Positions 1 through 9,507 of a stretch of DNA of 64,000 nucleotides are shown here, in pieces. Both the position numbers and the translations under genes were made by a program. Source of the stretch: Bacteroidota bacterium (lineage in GTDB: Bacteria > Bacteroidota > Bacteroidia > UKL13-3); NCBI GenBank assembly GCA_947464275.1, contig CANHVU010000009.1:1-64000 (forward strand). The letters are read 5' to 3'. Position 1 is the stretch's first letter. The number at the start of each line of letters is the position of its first letter. The notes under the pieces are model-generated. The model searched no databases and was not told the DNA's origin. It saw only the letters and a program-made list of their open reading frames with translations.

Positions 1-201
1 GGAAGTAATTTTTATTGGTTCTTTTTTTCTCTCAACCTGCAAATTTACTTTGTTGTCTATTGTGTTAATTGTGTCGCGGTTTAAAATAATCTTGCTCGGT
101 TCAGTTGTATAAATAGTTATGTTCTTATGCGACTGGTTCATAATTGTCGCACAAGAAGTCAAAAGAATTGAAACCGTCAAAATGTAAAGTGTCTGTCTCA
201 T
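1..201 (-). CDS. Lipoprotein, C-terminal part outside the window
   Basis: The first 67 codons of a leftward gene are present; the rest lies beyond base 1. It starts at the ATG complementary to 199-201. The N-terminus has a basic residue, a short hydrophobic stretch and a lipobox ending LLTSC, so the product is expected to be an acylated lipoprotein. The residues after the cysteine (CATIMNQ) resemble a motif common at the start of small Bacteroidota lipoproteins. The gene is divergent from the XRE regulator at 861, with a 660-bp repeat-rich spacer between them. Function is unknown. Confidence 0.6.
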   Translation of the reverse strand, partial: MRQTLYILTVSILLTSCATIMNQSHKNITIYTTEPSKIILNRDTINTIDNKVNLQVERKKEPIKITS

Positions 202-369
202 ATTATGGCAGGTAACTAGTATATATGGATGCATTTTGCATCCTTTTACCTCCAATTTAGGTACATAAAGAATGTATTTTTGCATACTTTTCAAACATAC
301 TTGTTTTTTCATAAATCCTAATAATCAAATAGGCTTTTATTGACGCTAGCAATTTATTCCTACACAAAG

Positions 370-398
370 ACGTGACAGGTTTTAAAAACCTGTCACGT
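370..398. repeat. Perfect 29-bp palindrome (GACAGGT...ACCTGTC)
   Basis: Two 14-base arms (ACGTGACAGGTTTT and its complement) are separated by one base. A shortened version with 11-bp arms lies at 1197-1223, on the other side of the XRE gene. It looks like a REP-type intergenic palindrome or a bidirectional terminator. Confidence 0.6.
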
Positions 399-467
399 CT
401 AATACCTCGCTAGTAATAACCATTAAACCATTTAGCACGTTACTAATTCTTTGGATAGATAATTTTT

Positions 468-765
468 ATTACAAAAAATTGTCGCTCCATTACAGAACAG
501 TAAAATTCATTACAACAATTTGTTCGCGCCTTAGTCGGCTGTAAATCTCATTACAAAAATTTGTCCGCGCCTTAGTCCGCAGTAAATCCCATTACAACAA
601 TTTGTTCACGCCTTAGTCGTCAGTAAATTGCATTACAACAATTTGTTCCCGACTTAGTCGGCTGTAAATCTCATTACAGCAATTTGTTCCCTACATCGTC
701 AGCAGTAAATATATTTACATTTATTTGTACCTAACATTGTCGGATACAAATAAAATTACCATTTT
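468..765. repeat. 41-bp tandem repeat array, about seven units
   Basis: Units begin at 468, 509, 550, 591, 632, 673 and 714, always exactly 41 bp apart, and a degenerate eighth starts at 755. Each begins ATTACA followed by an AACAAnTTGTT-type palindrome and ends with GTAAA. Every junction therefore forms an inverted repeat, GTAA-N6-TTAC; the last junction (704-717 area) is nearly perfect. The spacer 202-860 otherwise holds no plausible gene. The array ends about 100 bp before the XRE regulator, so an operator role is the simplest inference. Confidence 0.75.
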
Positions 766-860
766 GTTATTATTAATTACCATTTTGGCAATATATTTTA
801 CATTTATGGTATTTTAAATGACGGGTTAAGTATTATTTTTGTATAAAAACCATACTTACC

Positions 861-1175
861 ATGAACGAAAACAAGAATATGCCTCATAATGGGCAGCTGC
901 TTAAACGCCTTATGGACGAAAGGCGCTATACGCAATCGCAACTGGCTTACGAACTAGGTACGCAAAATGTAACCGTATTTAGGTTGATAGAAAAAGAAAG
1001 TATTAGCAGCCATTACCTTTGGCAACTTAGCAATGCTATGAATATAAATTTGTTTACGGTATTGGCTCAACTACACCCTGTAAACACACCAACTGCCAAG
1101 GAAACAGAACTTGAAAAACAAGTATTGGATTTACAAAAGGAAGTAGCCATTTATAAAGAGTTACTAAGGAAATAA
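861..1175 (+). CDS. Small XRE-type helix-turn-helix regulator
   Basis: A 104-residue protein. Residues about 10-65 match the HTH_3/XRE fold: a first helix, then YTQSQLAYELG, then the recognition segment NVTVFRLIEKES, then a helix of the SSHYLWQLSNAMNIN type. Residues about 80-104 form a short charged, probably coiled helix suited to dimerisation. There is no enzymatic domain, so it is most likely a DNA-binding repressor or activator acting in the cytoplasm. It stands alone, preceded by the 41-bp operator-like array and followed by a hairpin (1197-1223). Autoregulation through the array is inferred only from position. Confidence 0.8.
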   Translation: MNENKNMPHNGQLLKRLMDERRYTQSQLAYELGTQNVTVFRLIEKESISSHYLWQLSNAMNINLFTVLAQLHPVNTPTAKETELEKQVLDLQKEVAIYKELLRK

Positions 1176-1196
1176 AACCTTTTCCTAATAAAAAAA

Positions 1197-1223
1197 CGTG
1201 ACAGGTTCTAAAAACCTGTCACG
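1197..1223. terminator. Hairpin with CGTGACAGGTT arms
   Basis: Arms of 11 bp (1197-1207 and 1213-1223) enclose a 5-base loop 21 bp after the XRE stop codon. It is the same sequence family as the palindrome at 370-398. No strong T-run follows, so termination is possible but a repeat-family origin is as likely. Confidence 0.45.
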
Positions 1224-1265
1224 GTTGATATTGGTGTTTTAACCACTTCGCTTTGCAGTATTAAG

Positions 1266-1691
1266 TTACCTCATATCAAAGTCCACCATCCATTCAATAC
1301 CAAATTGATCTCTCAACATACCAAAATAGCTACCCCAAGGACTTTCTTGTATAGGCATTTCTACTTGCGCACCTTTTGAAAGGCCATTAAATATTTTATC
1401 GGCTTCTTCTTTGCTTTCTGCATTGATAGAAATTTTGCTTCGGGTTTCCACTTCGCTGTGTTTTCCCATTTGCTCAGGGGTATCGCTACCCATTAACATA
1501 CTGTTTTTGCCAATGGGCAATACAATATGCATAATTTTTTCAGCTTCCTTTTCAAAGTTAGGAGCGCCTTCAAAACTCATATCTTTAAAACGAACAACGG
1601 TAGCAAATTCGCCACCAAATACTGATTTGTAAAAGGTAAATGCTTCTTCTGCATTACCGTTAAAATGAATGTAAGGATTAATTGATGCCAT
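1266..1691 (-). CDS. VOC/PhnB-like metalloprotein-fold protein
   Basis: A 141-residue protein of the glyoxalase/bleomycin-resistance/dioxygenase (VOC) superfamily, PhnB-like branch. The start MASINPYIHFNGNAEEAFTF and the end (PWGSYFGMLRDQFGIEWMVDF) are characteristic: a beta-alpha-beta-beta-beta half, then the family's closing strand with a glutamine and tryptophan. Members usually bind a metal or small ligand as a dimer, but substrates vary, so no reaction can be given. The ATG at 1689-1691 is a clear start. It is a single-gene unit convergent with the XRE regulator. Confidence 0.8.
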   Translation of the reverse strand: MASINPYIHFNGNAEEAFTFYKSVFGGEFATVVRFKDMSFEGAPNFEKEAEKIMHIVLPIGKNSMLMGSDTPEQMGKHSEVETRSKISINAESKEEADKIFNGLSKGAQVEMPIQESPWGSYFGMLRDQFGIEWMVDFDMR

Positions 1692-1910
1692 GGTTTTTAT
1701 ATTTTTTGTTTCATAATGCTATTACAATCCTATTGTATTTTTTCATTTTTAGCAAGTCATATTTACCAATTATATCACTGTAATACTTGAAAAAATTTTG
1801 TAAAAAATGTCACGTTTGGTGTTTCATAAATTGATGTTGGCAAAGACGCACAACATCGGCTGGAGGAATAAAACTCAATAACCCAGCAACCCATAACTCA
1901 AACAACTTTA

Positions 1911-1950
1911 AACTATCAACTATCAACAGACAACTATCAACTAAACTAAC
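1911..1950. repeat. Low-complexity AACTATCAAC repeat
   Basis: Several imperfect copies of ACTATCAACT occur in the 322-bp gap between the VOC gene and uvrA. I see no gene in this gap; it also holds AT-rich sequence and, at its right end, a promoter for uvrA. Confidence 0.5.
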
Positions 1951-1984
1951 TAAATTTAAATCCATTAATACAAAACAAAGTGCT

Positions 1985-1992
1985 TATTTTTG
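1985..1992 (+). promoter_or_regulatory. Bacteroidota -7 element for uvrA
   Basis: TATTTTTG fits TAnnTTTG and would place transcription start near 1999, about 15 bases before the first ATG of uvrA. The -33 TTTG is poor. Confidence 0.45.
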
Positions 1993-2013
1993 TAGTTACT
2001 AAAGTAAATACTG

Positions 2014-4944
2014 ATGCTTTTAGCAAACTTGTGTAACAGCAACTTGCCAGAGGCTAGTAGCAGTAGCCAGCCGCAAAAAATGACAAATAATCAAACGGAA
2101 AACACCACACATTTAGAAGACGAGTTTATAGAAATACTTGGTGCAAGGGAGCATAATTTAAAAAACATTGATGTAAAAATTCCTCGTAATAAGCTAGTTA
2201 CCATTACTGGCTTAAGCGGAAGTGGTAAATCATCGTTAGCTTTCGATACTATTTTTGCAGAAGGTCAGCGCAGGTATATGGAAAGTTTTAGCGCTTATGC
2301 CCGTCAGTTTATTGGCAATATGGAGCGCCCCGATGTAGATAAAATAAATGGACTTTCGCCCGTTATAGCCATTGAGCAAAAAACGGTAAACAAAAATCCA
2401 CGTTCTACCGTGGGCACCATTACCGAAATTTACGATTTTTTACGTTTGCTTTATGCCCGTGCTGCCGATGCTTACAGTTACGAAAGCGGAGAAAAAATGG
2501 TAAAAATGACGGAAGAGCAAATTATTACCGGCATTATTACCCAATTTGAAAATAAAAAAATTAGCATTTTAGCACCTTTGGTAAAAGGGCGCAAAGGCCA
2601 TTACCGTGAGCTTTTTGAACAAATACGCAAACAAGGTTATACCAAAGTTAGGCTTGATGGCGAGGTAAAAGAAATAGCGGCTAAAATGCAAGCCGACCGT
2701 TATAAAATACACGATATAGAAGTACTGATAGATAGAATTGAGGTACGCAAACCCGATAGAGTGCGCGTAGCCGAAAGTGTAAAAAGTGCTTTAAAAATGG
2801 GTAAAGGAACCATGGTTTTGCTCGATAACGAAACCAACCAATCCTACCATTTTAGTAAATACTTAATGGATCCAAAAAGTGGTATCAGTTACGATGAGCC
2901 GCAGCCCAATTCATTTTCGTTTAACTCGCCTTACGGTGCTTGCCCTACTTGCGATGGTTTGGGAGTAAAAAGTATTATTGACGAAAATGCCATTATTCCT
3001 GATAAAAAACTGAGCATTAACAAAGGTGCTTTAACGCCACTTGGCGAAATAAGAGAAAACTGGACTTTTCTTCAGCTGCGCGAAATAGCCAAAAAATACA
3101 AATTCAGTTTTGCCGATCCGATTGAAAAATTATCGAAAGAAGCATTGGATGCCATTTTACATGGTAGCGATGAAGCCTTGGTAATTCCTTATCAATATGC
3201 CAGCGGTTACACCCAAAACTACAATAGCCATTGGGATGGATTGATTCCTATTATTACCAAAAACTATTTAGAAAAAAGCAACGATTCTATTTCAAAATGG
3301 GCAGAAGAATTTATGCAGCTCCTACCCTGCCCTGATTGTAATGGCGCTAGGTTAAAAAAGGAATCGTTACATTATAAAATTGGCGATAAAAATATTGCAG
3401 ATTTAGCCCAAATGGAAATTACTGCTTTGGGCCATTGGTTTAATAACGAAGTAGATAAGTTATTAGATAAAAAACAAACCATAATAGCTGCCGAAATTTT
3501 AAAAGAAATTCGCAGCCGTATTCAGTTTTTAATTGGCGTTGGCATTGATTATTTAACTTTAAACTCACCTTCCAAAACCTTGAGTGGGGGAGAGGCACAG
3601 CGTATTCGTTTGGCTACACAAATTGGCTCACAACTAGTAGGTGTGTTATATATTTTAGATGAGCCAAGTATTGGTTTGCATCAGCGCGATAATAACCGAT
3701 TGATTAATTCTTTAAAATCGCTGCGCGATGTAGGCAATAGCGTTATTGTGGTGGAACACGATAAAGACATGATGCAGGAAAGTGACTATATTTTAGATAT
3801 TGGTTACGGAGCGGGTATTCATGGTGGGCACATAGCTGCGCAAGGCACTTGGGACGAAATTATAAAATCAAATTCGGTTACTGCGCAATATTTAAATGGT
3901 ACCAAACAAATTGAAGTACCCAAAACAAGGCGCAAAGGCAATGGTAAAAAATTAGTTTTAAAGGGTGCCACAGGCAATAACTTAAAAAATGTTACTGTAG
4001 AGTTTCCATTAGGAAAACTAATTTGTGTTACTGGTGTAAGTGGTAGCGGAAAATCTAGTTTAATTAACGAAACTTTATACCCCATTTTACGTCAGCACTT
4101 TTACAATTCGCATCAAAAACCTTTGACTTATAAAGAGTTTAAAGGCATTGAACATATTGATAAAGTAATAGAAATTGACCAATCGCCAATTGGGCGTACA
4201 CCACGCAGTAATCCTGCCACTTATGTAGAAGTTTTTTCAAATATTAGAGATTTATATGCTGCTCTTCCTGAGTCAAAAATTAGAGGTTATAAACCTGGAA
4301 GATTTTCGTTTAACGTAAAAGGTGGTCGCTGCGAAACTTGCCAAGGTGCAGGTATGCGCACCATTGAAATGAATTTTTTGCCCGATGTATATGTTAAATG
4401 CGAAACTTGTAATGGTAAACGTTATAACCGCGAAACATTAGAGGTAAGGTTCAAAGGCAAATCTATTAACGATGTGTTGGACATGTCGATAGAAGATGCA
4501 GTTAAGTTTTTTGAAAACACACCACAAATATTGCGCAAAATAGAGGCCTTAAACGATGTAGGTTTGGGTTATATAACGCTGGGTCAACAAAGCACTACTT
4601 TAAGTGGTGGCGAGGCGCAAAGGGTAAAACTAGCTACCGAATTAAGTAAGCGCGATACCGGAAATACTTTTTACATTTTAGACGAACCAAGTACAGGTTT
4701 GCATTTTGAAGATGTAAAAGTGCTGCTTGATGTAATTAATAAATTGGTTGAAAAAGGAAACTCTGTTTTGGTTATTGAGCACAATTTAGACATTATAAAA
4801 GTAGCAGATCATATTATAGATGTAGGACCAGAAGGAGGTAAATATGGTGGGCAAATATTGTGCGAAGGCACACCAGAACAAATTTGCAACGAACCCAAAA
4901 GCCATACAGCTAAATTTTTAAAACCAGAATTAGGCTTAAAATAA
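2014..4944 (+). CDS. uvrA: Excinuclease ABC subunit A
   Basis: UvrA is the damage-recognition ATPase of nucleotide excision repair; it loads UvrB on distorted DNA. The 976-residue protein has two ABC ATPase halves. The first Walker A (GLSGSGKSS) is near residue 66 and its signature [12 protein letters not shown] is near 524, followed by [10 protein letters not shown]. The second Walker A (GVSGSGKSS) is near 674, with [12 protein letters not shown] near 864 and [10 protein letters not shown]. Zinc-binding CxxC pairs are visible (CPTC/CPDC in the first half, CETC/CETC in the second). The first 22 residues are not family-like; the ATG at 2080 is an alternative start. It stands as a single gene. 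Confidence 0.97.
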   Translation: MLLANLCNSNLPEASSSSQPQKMTNNQTENTTHLEDEFIEILGAREHNLKNIDVKIPRNKLVTITGLSGSGKSSLAFDTIFAEGQRRYMESFSAYARQFIGNMERPDVDKINGLSPVIAIEQKTVNKNPRSTVGTITEIYDFLRLLYARAADAYSYESGEKMVKMTEEQIITGIITQFENKKISILAPLVKGRKGHYRELFEQIRKQGYTKVRLDGEVKEIAAKMQADRYKIHDIEVLIDRIEVRKPDRVRVAESVKSALKMGKGTMVLLDNETNQSYHFSKYLMDPKSGISYDEPQPNSFSFNSPYGACPTCDGLGVKSIIDENAIIPDKKLSINKGALTPLGEIRENWTFLQLREIAKKYKFSFADPIEKLSKEALDAILHGSDEALVIPYQYASGYTQNYNSHWDGLIPIITKNYLEKSNDSISKWAEEFMQLLPCPDCNGARLKKESLHYKIGDKNIADLAQMEITALGHWFNNEVDKLLDKKQTIIAAEILKEIRSRIQFLIGVGIDYLTLNSPSKTLSGGEAQRIRLATQIGSQLVGVLYILDEPSIGLHQRDNNRLINSLKSLRDVGNSVIVVEHDKDMMQESDYILDIGYGAGIHGGHIAAQGTWDEIIKSNSVTAQYLNGTKQIEVPKTRRKGNGKKLVLKGATGNNLKNVTVEFPLGKLICVTGVSGSGKSSLINETLYPILRQHFYNSHQKPLTYKEFKGIEHIDKVIEIDQSPIGRTPRSNPATYVEVFSNIRDLYAALPESKIRGYKPGRFSFNVKGGRCETCQGAGMRTIEMNFLPDVYVKCETCNGKRYNRETLEVRFKGKSINDVLDMSIEDAVKFFENTPQILRKIEALNDVGLGYITLGQQSTTLSGGEAQRVKLATELSKRDTGNTFYILDEPSTGLHFEDVKVLLDVINKLVEKGNSVLVIEHNLDIIKVADHIIDVGPEGGKYGGQILCEGTPEQICNEPKSHTAKFLKPELGLK

Positions 4945-5007
4945 AAACCTAAATTAATTTCACTATATTAAATAAAACACCTTTCATAGAAAAAAGGCTG
5001 AAAAGCA

Positions 5008-5037
5008 AAAAGGCTATCTTAAATAAGATAGCCTTTT
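5008..5037. terminator. Bidirectional terminator between uvrA and rplY
   Basis: Perfect 14-bp arms (5008-5021 and 5024-5037) with a 2-base loop, an A-run before and a T-run after. It sits between two convergent genes and can serve both. Confidence 0.85.
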
Positions 5038-5056
5038 ACATTTATTAAGTCGTTAA

Positions 5057-5644
5057 TTATTTTTTCTTACCTTTAGCATCTTCAGTTGCTGCTGAAACTG
5101 CTGCTCTAGTAGTTTTAACTGTAACTACAGGATTATTAGGTGAGTCCATTAAAGTAATATTTGAAACTGTAATATCACCAACTTTAATTGATTTACCAAT
5201 TTCTAATGTTTCGATATTGATTTCGATAGATTCAGGTAAATTAGCTGGAAAACCTTTAACTTTTAATTTTTGTTGTTTAACCATCAATTTACCACCTTGA
5301 CGAACACCAACTGAATTACCAACACATTTAACAGGAATCAAAATGTCAATTTGTTTAGCTTCATCTAATTCCATAAAATCAGCATGGATAATAGAATCGT
5401 TAACTGGATGATATTGAATATCTTTTAAAACTGCTTTAAATACTGAACCATCAATATCTAATTGCACTTTATAAGTATTTGGAGTGTAAACTAAAAGTTT
5501 GAAATCAGCTTCATACATAGTGAAGTGAATATGCTCTTTACCACCATATAATACACATGGTACTTGACCTGCAGCTCTTACTAATTTTGTTGCTGCTTTT
5601 CCTAAATCGTTACGTTTGTAACCAAACATTGCTACTGTTTTCAT
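5057..5644 (-). CDS. rplY: 50S ribosomal protein L25 (CTC/TL5 form)
   Basis: A 195-residue two-domain L25. The N-terminal 5S-rRNA-binding beta-barrel spans about residues 1-90 (VPCVLYGG near 28-35, then the IQYHPVNDSIIHADFMEL segment). The C-terminal TL5 domain follows (VPVK-type strand, GGKLMVKQQKLKVKGFPANLPE), with a lysine- and alanine-rich tail. It binds 5S rRNA in the central protuberance of the large subunit. It lies 92 bp downstream of prs on the same strand, and the two probably form one transcript that ends at the hairpin 5008-5037. Confidence 0.95.
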   Translation of the reverse strand: MKTVAMFGYKRNDLGKAATKLVRAAGQVPCVLYGGKEHIHFTMYEADFKLLVYTPNTYKVQLDIDGSVFKAVLKDIQYHPVNDSIIHADFMELDEAKQIDILIPVKCVGNSVGVRQGGKLMVKQQKLKVKGFPANLPESIEINIETLEIGKSIKVGDITVSNITLMDSPNNPVVTVKTTRAAVSAATEDAKGKKK

Positions 5645-5736
5645 TCTTTGTTTTCTCCTTTTTACTTTTTAAAAAATTTGGCAAAACCCATTTTGGAATC
5701 CCAATACTAATTTTGCTTTTTGGTTTATAATTTATT

Positions 5737-6684
5737 TTATTTTTTCAAATCGAATAATGAACTGATACTACCATGTTCATTTACATTTCTAATAGCTTCA
5801 GCAAATAAATCGGCCGAAGTTAATACTTTAATTTTTGCACTTTCTTGTTTTAAAGGAATGGTATCGGTAACCACTAACTCATCAATTACTGAATTTTCAA
5901 TAGTTTCGTAAGCTTTTCCTGATAAAACTGGGTGAGTACAGAAAGCTCTCACACTTAAAGCGCCTTTATCTTTCATTAATTGTGCAGCTTTGGCTAATGT
6001 ACTTCCAGTGTCAATAATGTCATCTACCATTACTACGTGCTTTCCGTTCACGTCACCTATTAAGGTCATTGCAGCTATTTCATTAGCTCTTCTTCTTTCT
6101 TTATCGCAAATTACCATATCAATTCCTAATGCTTTTGCATAAGTTCTTGCTCTGGTAGTTGAACCCATATCGGGCGAAGCAATAATTAAATTACCAACAT
6201 TAGCTAAATTTTTAATATATGGTAAAAATATTACCGATGGATCCATGTGATCAACCGGAATTTCGAAAAATCCTTGAATTTGAGGTGCGTGTAAATCCAT
6301 TGTCATTACTCTACTTGCACCAACAGCTGTAAGCATATCAGCAACCACTTTTGAACCAATAGCTACACGGGGTTTATCTTTTCTGTCCTGACGAGCCATA
6401 CCAAAATATGGAATAACAGCAGTAATATAATGAGCAGATGCGCGTTTTGCAGCATCAATCATTAATAATAACTCCATTAAATTATCAGAATTGGCAAAAG
6501 TAGATTGAATTAAAAAAACATCGCAACCACGAACACTTTCATTAAAACTTGGCTGAAATTCGCCATCACTAAATCGGGCAGTAGTACAATCTCCAAGTGG
6601 CTGACCAAAGGCGTCAGCAATTTTTTCAGCTAAATAACGTGAATTTGTTCCTGAAAATAATTTGACTTGATTATTATTTGCCAT
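5737..6684 (-). CDS. prs: Ribose-phosphate pyrophosphokinase
   Basis: Makes PRPP from ribose 5-phosphate and ATP, feeding purine, pyrimidine, histidine, tryptophan and NAD synthesis. The 315-residue length is normal for class I enzymes. Visible motifs are the N-terminal FSGTNSRYLAEKIA, the FSDGE loop near 39-43, the flexible-loop region YFGMARQDRK near 105 and the PRPP-binding VVMVDDIIDTGST near 218. The start is the ATG complementary to 6682-6684. It is preceded by tRNA-Gln on the same strand with a promoter beyond it (6873-6880) and followed by rplY, so tRNA, prs and rplY may be co-transcribed. Confidence 0.96.
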   Translation of the reverse strand: MANNNQVKLFSGTNSRYLAEKIADAFGQPLGDCTTARFSDGEFQPSFNESVRGCDVFLIQSTFANSDNLMELLLMIDAAKRASAHYITAVIPYFGMARQDRKDKPRVAIGSKVVADMLTAVGASRVMTMDLHAPQIQGFFEIPVDHMDPSVIFLPYIKNLANVGNLIIASPDMGSTTRARTYAKALGIDMVICDKERRRANEIAAMTLIGDVNGKHVVMVDDIIDTGSTLAKAAQLMKDKGALSVRAFCTHPVLSGKAYETIENSVIDELVVTDTIPLKQESAKIKVLTSADLFAEAIRNVNEHGSISSLFDLKK

Positions 6685-6770
6685 GATTTTGAATTTATGA
6701 AACCCTTAAGTAAACAATTAGCTTACCTAAACATTGTTAAGTAAGCTAACTATTAATTAAAACTAAATTG

Positions 6771-6843
6771 TTGTCCGACTAGGGCTCGAACCTAGACTCT
6801 ACTGAACCAAAATCAGTTGTGTTGCCAGTTACACCATCAGACA
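6771..6843 (-). tRNA. tRNA-Gln (anticodon TTG)
   Basis: A 73-nt cloverleaf read on the reverse strand. The 7-bp acceptor TGTCTGA/TCGGACA has one G-U pair; the D-arm is GTGT/ACAC; the anticodon stem ACTGA/TCAGT holds the loop TTTTGGT with anticodon TTG; the T-arm CTAGG-TTCGAGC-CCTAG is perfect. The discriminator is A and CCA is not encoded. Confidence 0.95.
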
Positions 6844-6872
6844 ATTTCTCAATTCTTCCGTTTTGAGGAGTG

Positions 6873-6880
6873 CAAATGTA
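6873..6880 (-). promoter_or_regulatory. -7 element for tRNA-Gln/prs/rplY
   Basis: CAAATGTA on the plus strand is TACATTTG on the minus strand (TAnnTTTG). It predicts transcription start about 20 bases before the mature 5' end of tRNA-Gln. Confidence 0.6.
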
Positions 6881-7043
6881 AAATCTTTTTACAGATTGTA
6901 AAGCATTTTTAAAAAAAAATTTATTGATAAAAAGCAACTTAATAAAAACCAGCGTATAAAAAAATTAACGGCTGTGCAAATATTGTGGCTAAAGAATGCA
7001 ATAATAATAGAACTTTTGTAGTTGTAATAATAATTACAACAAA

Positions 7044-8237
7044 TTGAACAATATATTAACCATAGCGCTCATTTCGCCTTATTCTGGAAATAGATTTGCC
7101 ACCTATTTGAATTACTATGCCGAAAATTTACTTAAAAAAGGTAAAAAGGTAATTGTAATTAGCCCCGAGTTTTCTGAAATAGCTGAATACGTAAAACTAA
7201 AAGTTCCTCGCTATTTAGATAATTTTACCGCTTTGCCGCTTGATGAAAAAATATTTAGCGATAACCGTCCCAATTATTTTGAACTTTTAGGCCGTTGGAA
7301 TGCTATTAACAGTAAAATTAAACAAGCTGAAAAAATTGTAAATGCCGAAGTTGATTTTGCATTCTTCTCTCCTATTGATCCTTTTATTCGTGAATCGGTA
7401 AATCTTTTTTTGCTAGATTTTGTATTCAGCTACAAATGGAGTGGCATTTATTTTAACCCAAAACCATACAGACTAAAACAACTAAAATTAAATGTGGACC
7501 CTAAATTTTTGGAACCCGATTATTTGTTTAGATCAAAAAACTGTGTTGGCGTTTGTGTTTTAGATAGATTTATAACCGAACCACTAAAAAGTAGGGTTTA
7601 TAAAAAAGTAGTGGTATTTCCTGAAATAAGTAATGTGAGTATTCAAAAAAAGGAATCGGTTTATAGCAAACAAATAAAAGAAATGGCCAAAAGCCGTGTA
7701 GTAGTTGGCTTGCTTGGTGTAGAGCAAAACGAAGGGATTACGGCTTTAATTAGGTTAATAAAAAAAGTGGATACTGATAAATACTTTTTTGTATTTGCAG
7801 GCAAACTTGATTTTAAAATAATGGACGAAAAACAGCGTCAAGAAGTTGAACTGTTTATGAACGACCATGCGCCAAATATTCTTTTCATCTTACAACCATT
7901 AACTGAAGAGGAAATCAACCAAATTTATAAGGAAATTGATATTAGCTACTTATATTTTTACAATTACGTTTCTTCCAATAATTTACTGACCAAGGCAGCT
8001 TATTACCAAAAACCAATTTTAGCCAATAAAGATTTTTGCGTTGGCGATACGGTAAAAAAATTTAAAATTGGTTTAAGTGTTAACGGTAAAATGGAGGAAA
8101 GTGTAAATGCGCTTGAATTTTTAAGGCTGGAACGACTTGACTTCAACGTCTTTGATAAAGAAGCATTTAGCGAATATTATGCTTTACAAAGCGATTCTTT
8201 TTTAACAAATGCCTTCGAGGAAATTATGTTCTTTTAG
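7044..8237 (+). CDS. GT4-like glycosyltransferase
   Basis: A 397-residue protein with a two-Rossmann GT-B layout. The N-terminal half has ALISPYSGNRFATYL...KKVIVISPE, and the C-terminal half starts with VVVGLLGVEQNEG near 222, with a nucleotide-sugar-domain-like stretch (FVFAGK, then SYLYFYNYVSSNNLLTKAAYYQKPILAN). The usual EX7E motif is not obvious, so donor and acceptor cannot be named. No ATG is available at the N-terminus; the frame starts at TTG (7044). It stands alone. A sugar-transferring role in the envelope is likely but not shown. Confidence 0.6.
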   Translation: MNNILTIALISPYSGNRFATYLNYYAENLLKKGKKVIVISPEFSEIAEYVKLKVPRYLDNFTALPLDEKIFSDNRPNYFELLGRWNAINSKIKQAEKIVNAEVDFAFFSPIDPFIRESVNLFLLDFVFSYKWSGIYFNPKPYRLKQLKLNVDPKFLEPDYLFRSKNCVGVCVLDRFITEPLKSRVYKKVVVFPEISNVSIQKKESVYSKQIKEMAKSRVVVGLLGVEQNEGITALIRLIKKVDTDKYFFVFAGKLDFKIMDEKQRQEVELFMNDHAPNILFILQPLTEEEINQIYKEIDISYLYFYNYVSSNNLLTKAAYYQKPILANKDFCVGDTVKKFKIGLSVNGKMEESVNALEFLRLERLDFNVFDKEAFSEYYALQSDSFLTNAFEEIMFF

Positions 8238-8320
8238 TACCTCATCTGTTTCTAAACAAGGTGAACTGTTGCATTAATGCATAAAAAGGCTTAATTCGTA
8301 AAAAATTAATTTAAAAAATA

Positions 8321-8935
8321 GTGAATAGTTTTTGGGATTTATTTAAGCCACAAGAGTTAATAGAGTTCGGAGGTTTTGCCTTAGTGCTTGTCATTATATT
8401 TTTAGAAAATGGCGTTTTCTTTGGCTTTTTTCTACCTGGTGATTCATTGCTTTTTACAGCCGGATTAGTTTGCACTACTATTTTAAAAATAACCTTAACT
8501 AAACTTATAATTGGTATAGCCTTGGCAGCAATTGCTGGTTATTATTTTGGTTACTGGTTTGGCTGGAAAACAGGTGACAATATTTATAATAGAAAAGAAA
8601 GCATTTTTTTTAAGAAAAAATACATTGAAACAGCACAAGAGTTTTATAAAAAATATGGTGGAATAGCCTTAATTTTAGGTAGATTTTTGCCTATAGTAAG
8701 AACTTTTGCTCCTATTTTAGCGGGCATAGTTCGTGTAAATCCTTTCATATTTTTTATTTACACACTGGTAGGTGCATTTTTATGGCCATTGATTGTTTGC
8801 GGTGCAGGTTTTTATGTAGGTCAAGTTTTTCCTCAAGCCATCCATTATTTAAATTATATCATTATTGGGTTTATAGTTGTAACCAGCATTCCTGTTATTA
8901 AATCGCTCACTAAAAAGAAAAAAATCGCTGATTAA
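8321..8935 (+). CDS. DedA family (SNARE-associated/VTT) membrane protein
   Basis: A 204-residue integral membrane protein of the DedA/VTT family, linked in other bacteria to undecaprenyl-phosphate or phospholipid flipping and envelope homeostasis. Family landmarks are ENGVFFGFFLPGDSLLFTAG near residue 27, the re-entrant region GYYFGYWFGWKTGDN, and the conserved GRFLPIVRTFAPILAG near 125, which contains the functional arginine. At least four hydrophobic spans are visible and the tail is lysine-rich. The start is GTG at 8321; no ATG lies nearby. The neighbouring genes do not define a pathway. Confidence 0.9.
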   Translation: MNSFWDLFKPQELIEFGGFALVLVIIFLENGVFFGFFLPGDSLLFTAGLVCTTILKITLTKLIIGIALAAIAGYYFGYWFGWKTGDNIYNRKESIFFKKKYIETAQEFYKKYGGIALILGRFLPIVRTFAPILAGIVRVNPFIFFIYTLVGAFLWPLIVCGAGFYVGQVFPQAIHYLNYIIIGFIVVTSIPVIKSLTKKKKIAD

Positions 8936-9015
8936 CGGATTGAGTGATTTAACGGATTTAATTCTAGATATAATTAGATTGTGTATGTTTATTATAAAAA
9001 AATTTCAAGTTCATT

Positions 9016-9408
9016 ATGGAACAAGATTTAAAACATAAAGATATTACTGAAAAAATTATTGGTGCTTCTTTCGAAGTTCATAAATTTTTGGGAAACGGAT
9101 TCCCAGAGGTAATTTATCAACGAGCTTTAGCATATGAATTAGATAAAGCAGGCTTGAACTTTAAAAAAGAAATTGAGCAACAAATTTTTTATAAAGATTT
9201 ATCAGAACCAATTGGTACGCGAAGAGCTGATTTTGTTGTGGAAGATAAAGTTTTGATTGAAATGAAAGCTATTTCAGAAATTACAGATGCGCATTATGCA
9301 CAGTCATTAAATTATTTAAAAATTTATAGATTAGAGGTAGGCTTACTAATAAATTTTGGTTCAAAAAGTTTAACTTTTAAACGACTGGCTTATACTCCAA
9401 AAACCTAA
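9016..9408 (+). CDS. GxxExxY protein (PD-(D/E)XK-like fold)
   Basis: A 130-residue member of the GxxExxY family (PDDEXK_3). The signature is visible as LGNGFPEVIYQRALAYEL, followed by RRADFVVEDKVLIEMKA, which carries the acidic residues and lysine of a PD-(D/E)XK-like site, and a terminal NFGSKSLTFKRL strand. The biochemical role of the family is unresolved; nuclease activity is assumed only from the fold. The gene sits between dedA and rsmI, flanked by repeated phrases (AACGGATT to the left, AATCTGTGA twice to the right) of the kind seen around this mobile-looking family. Confidence 0.85.
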   Translation: MEQDLKHKDITEKIIGASFEVHKFLGNGFPEVIYQRALAYELDKAGLNFKKEIEQQIFYKDLSEPIGTRRADFVVEDKVLIEMKAISEITDAHYAQSLNYLKIYRLEVGLLINFGSKSLTFKRLAYTPKT

Positions 9409-9507
9409 AACAAGAACCAATATTTTACCTCAAAAAATAAGAGTTAAATTAACTAGTTTTGCCAATAAAAAAATCTAATCTGTGAAATCAATTAATCCTA
9501 TAAATCT

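Noticed and set aside
468-765. CRISPR array
   Set aside because: Units are contiguous and diverge along their whole length; there are no unique spacers, and no cas genes are present.
1911-1950. ACTATCAAC run as an iteron set
   Set aside because: Short and irregular; looks like common low-complexity sequence.
6961-7020. Sigma-54 promoter TGGCTAAAGAATGC before the glycosyltransferase gene
   Set aside because: The GG-to-GC spacing is one base short and the -24 element is poor.
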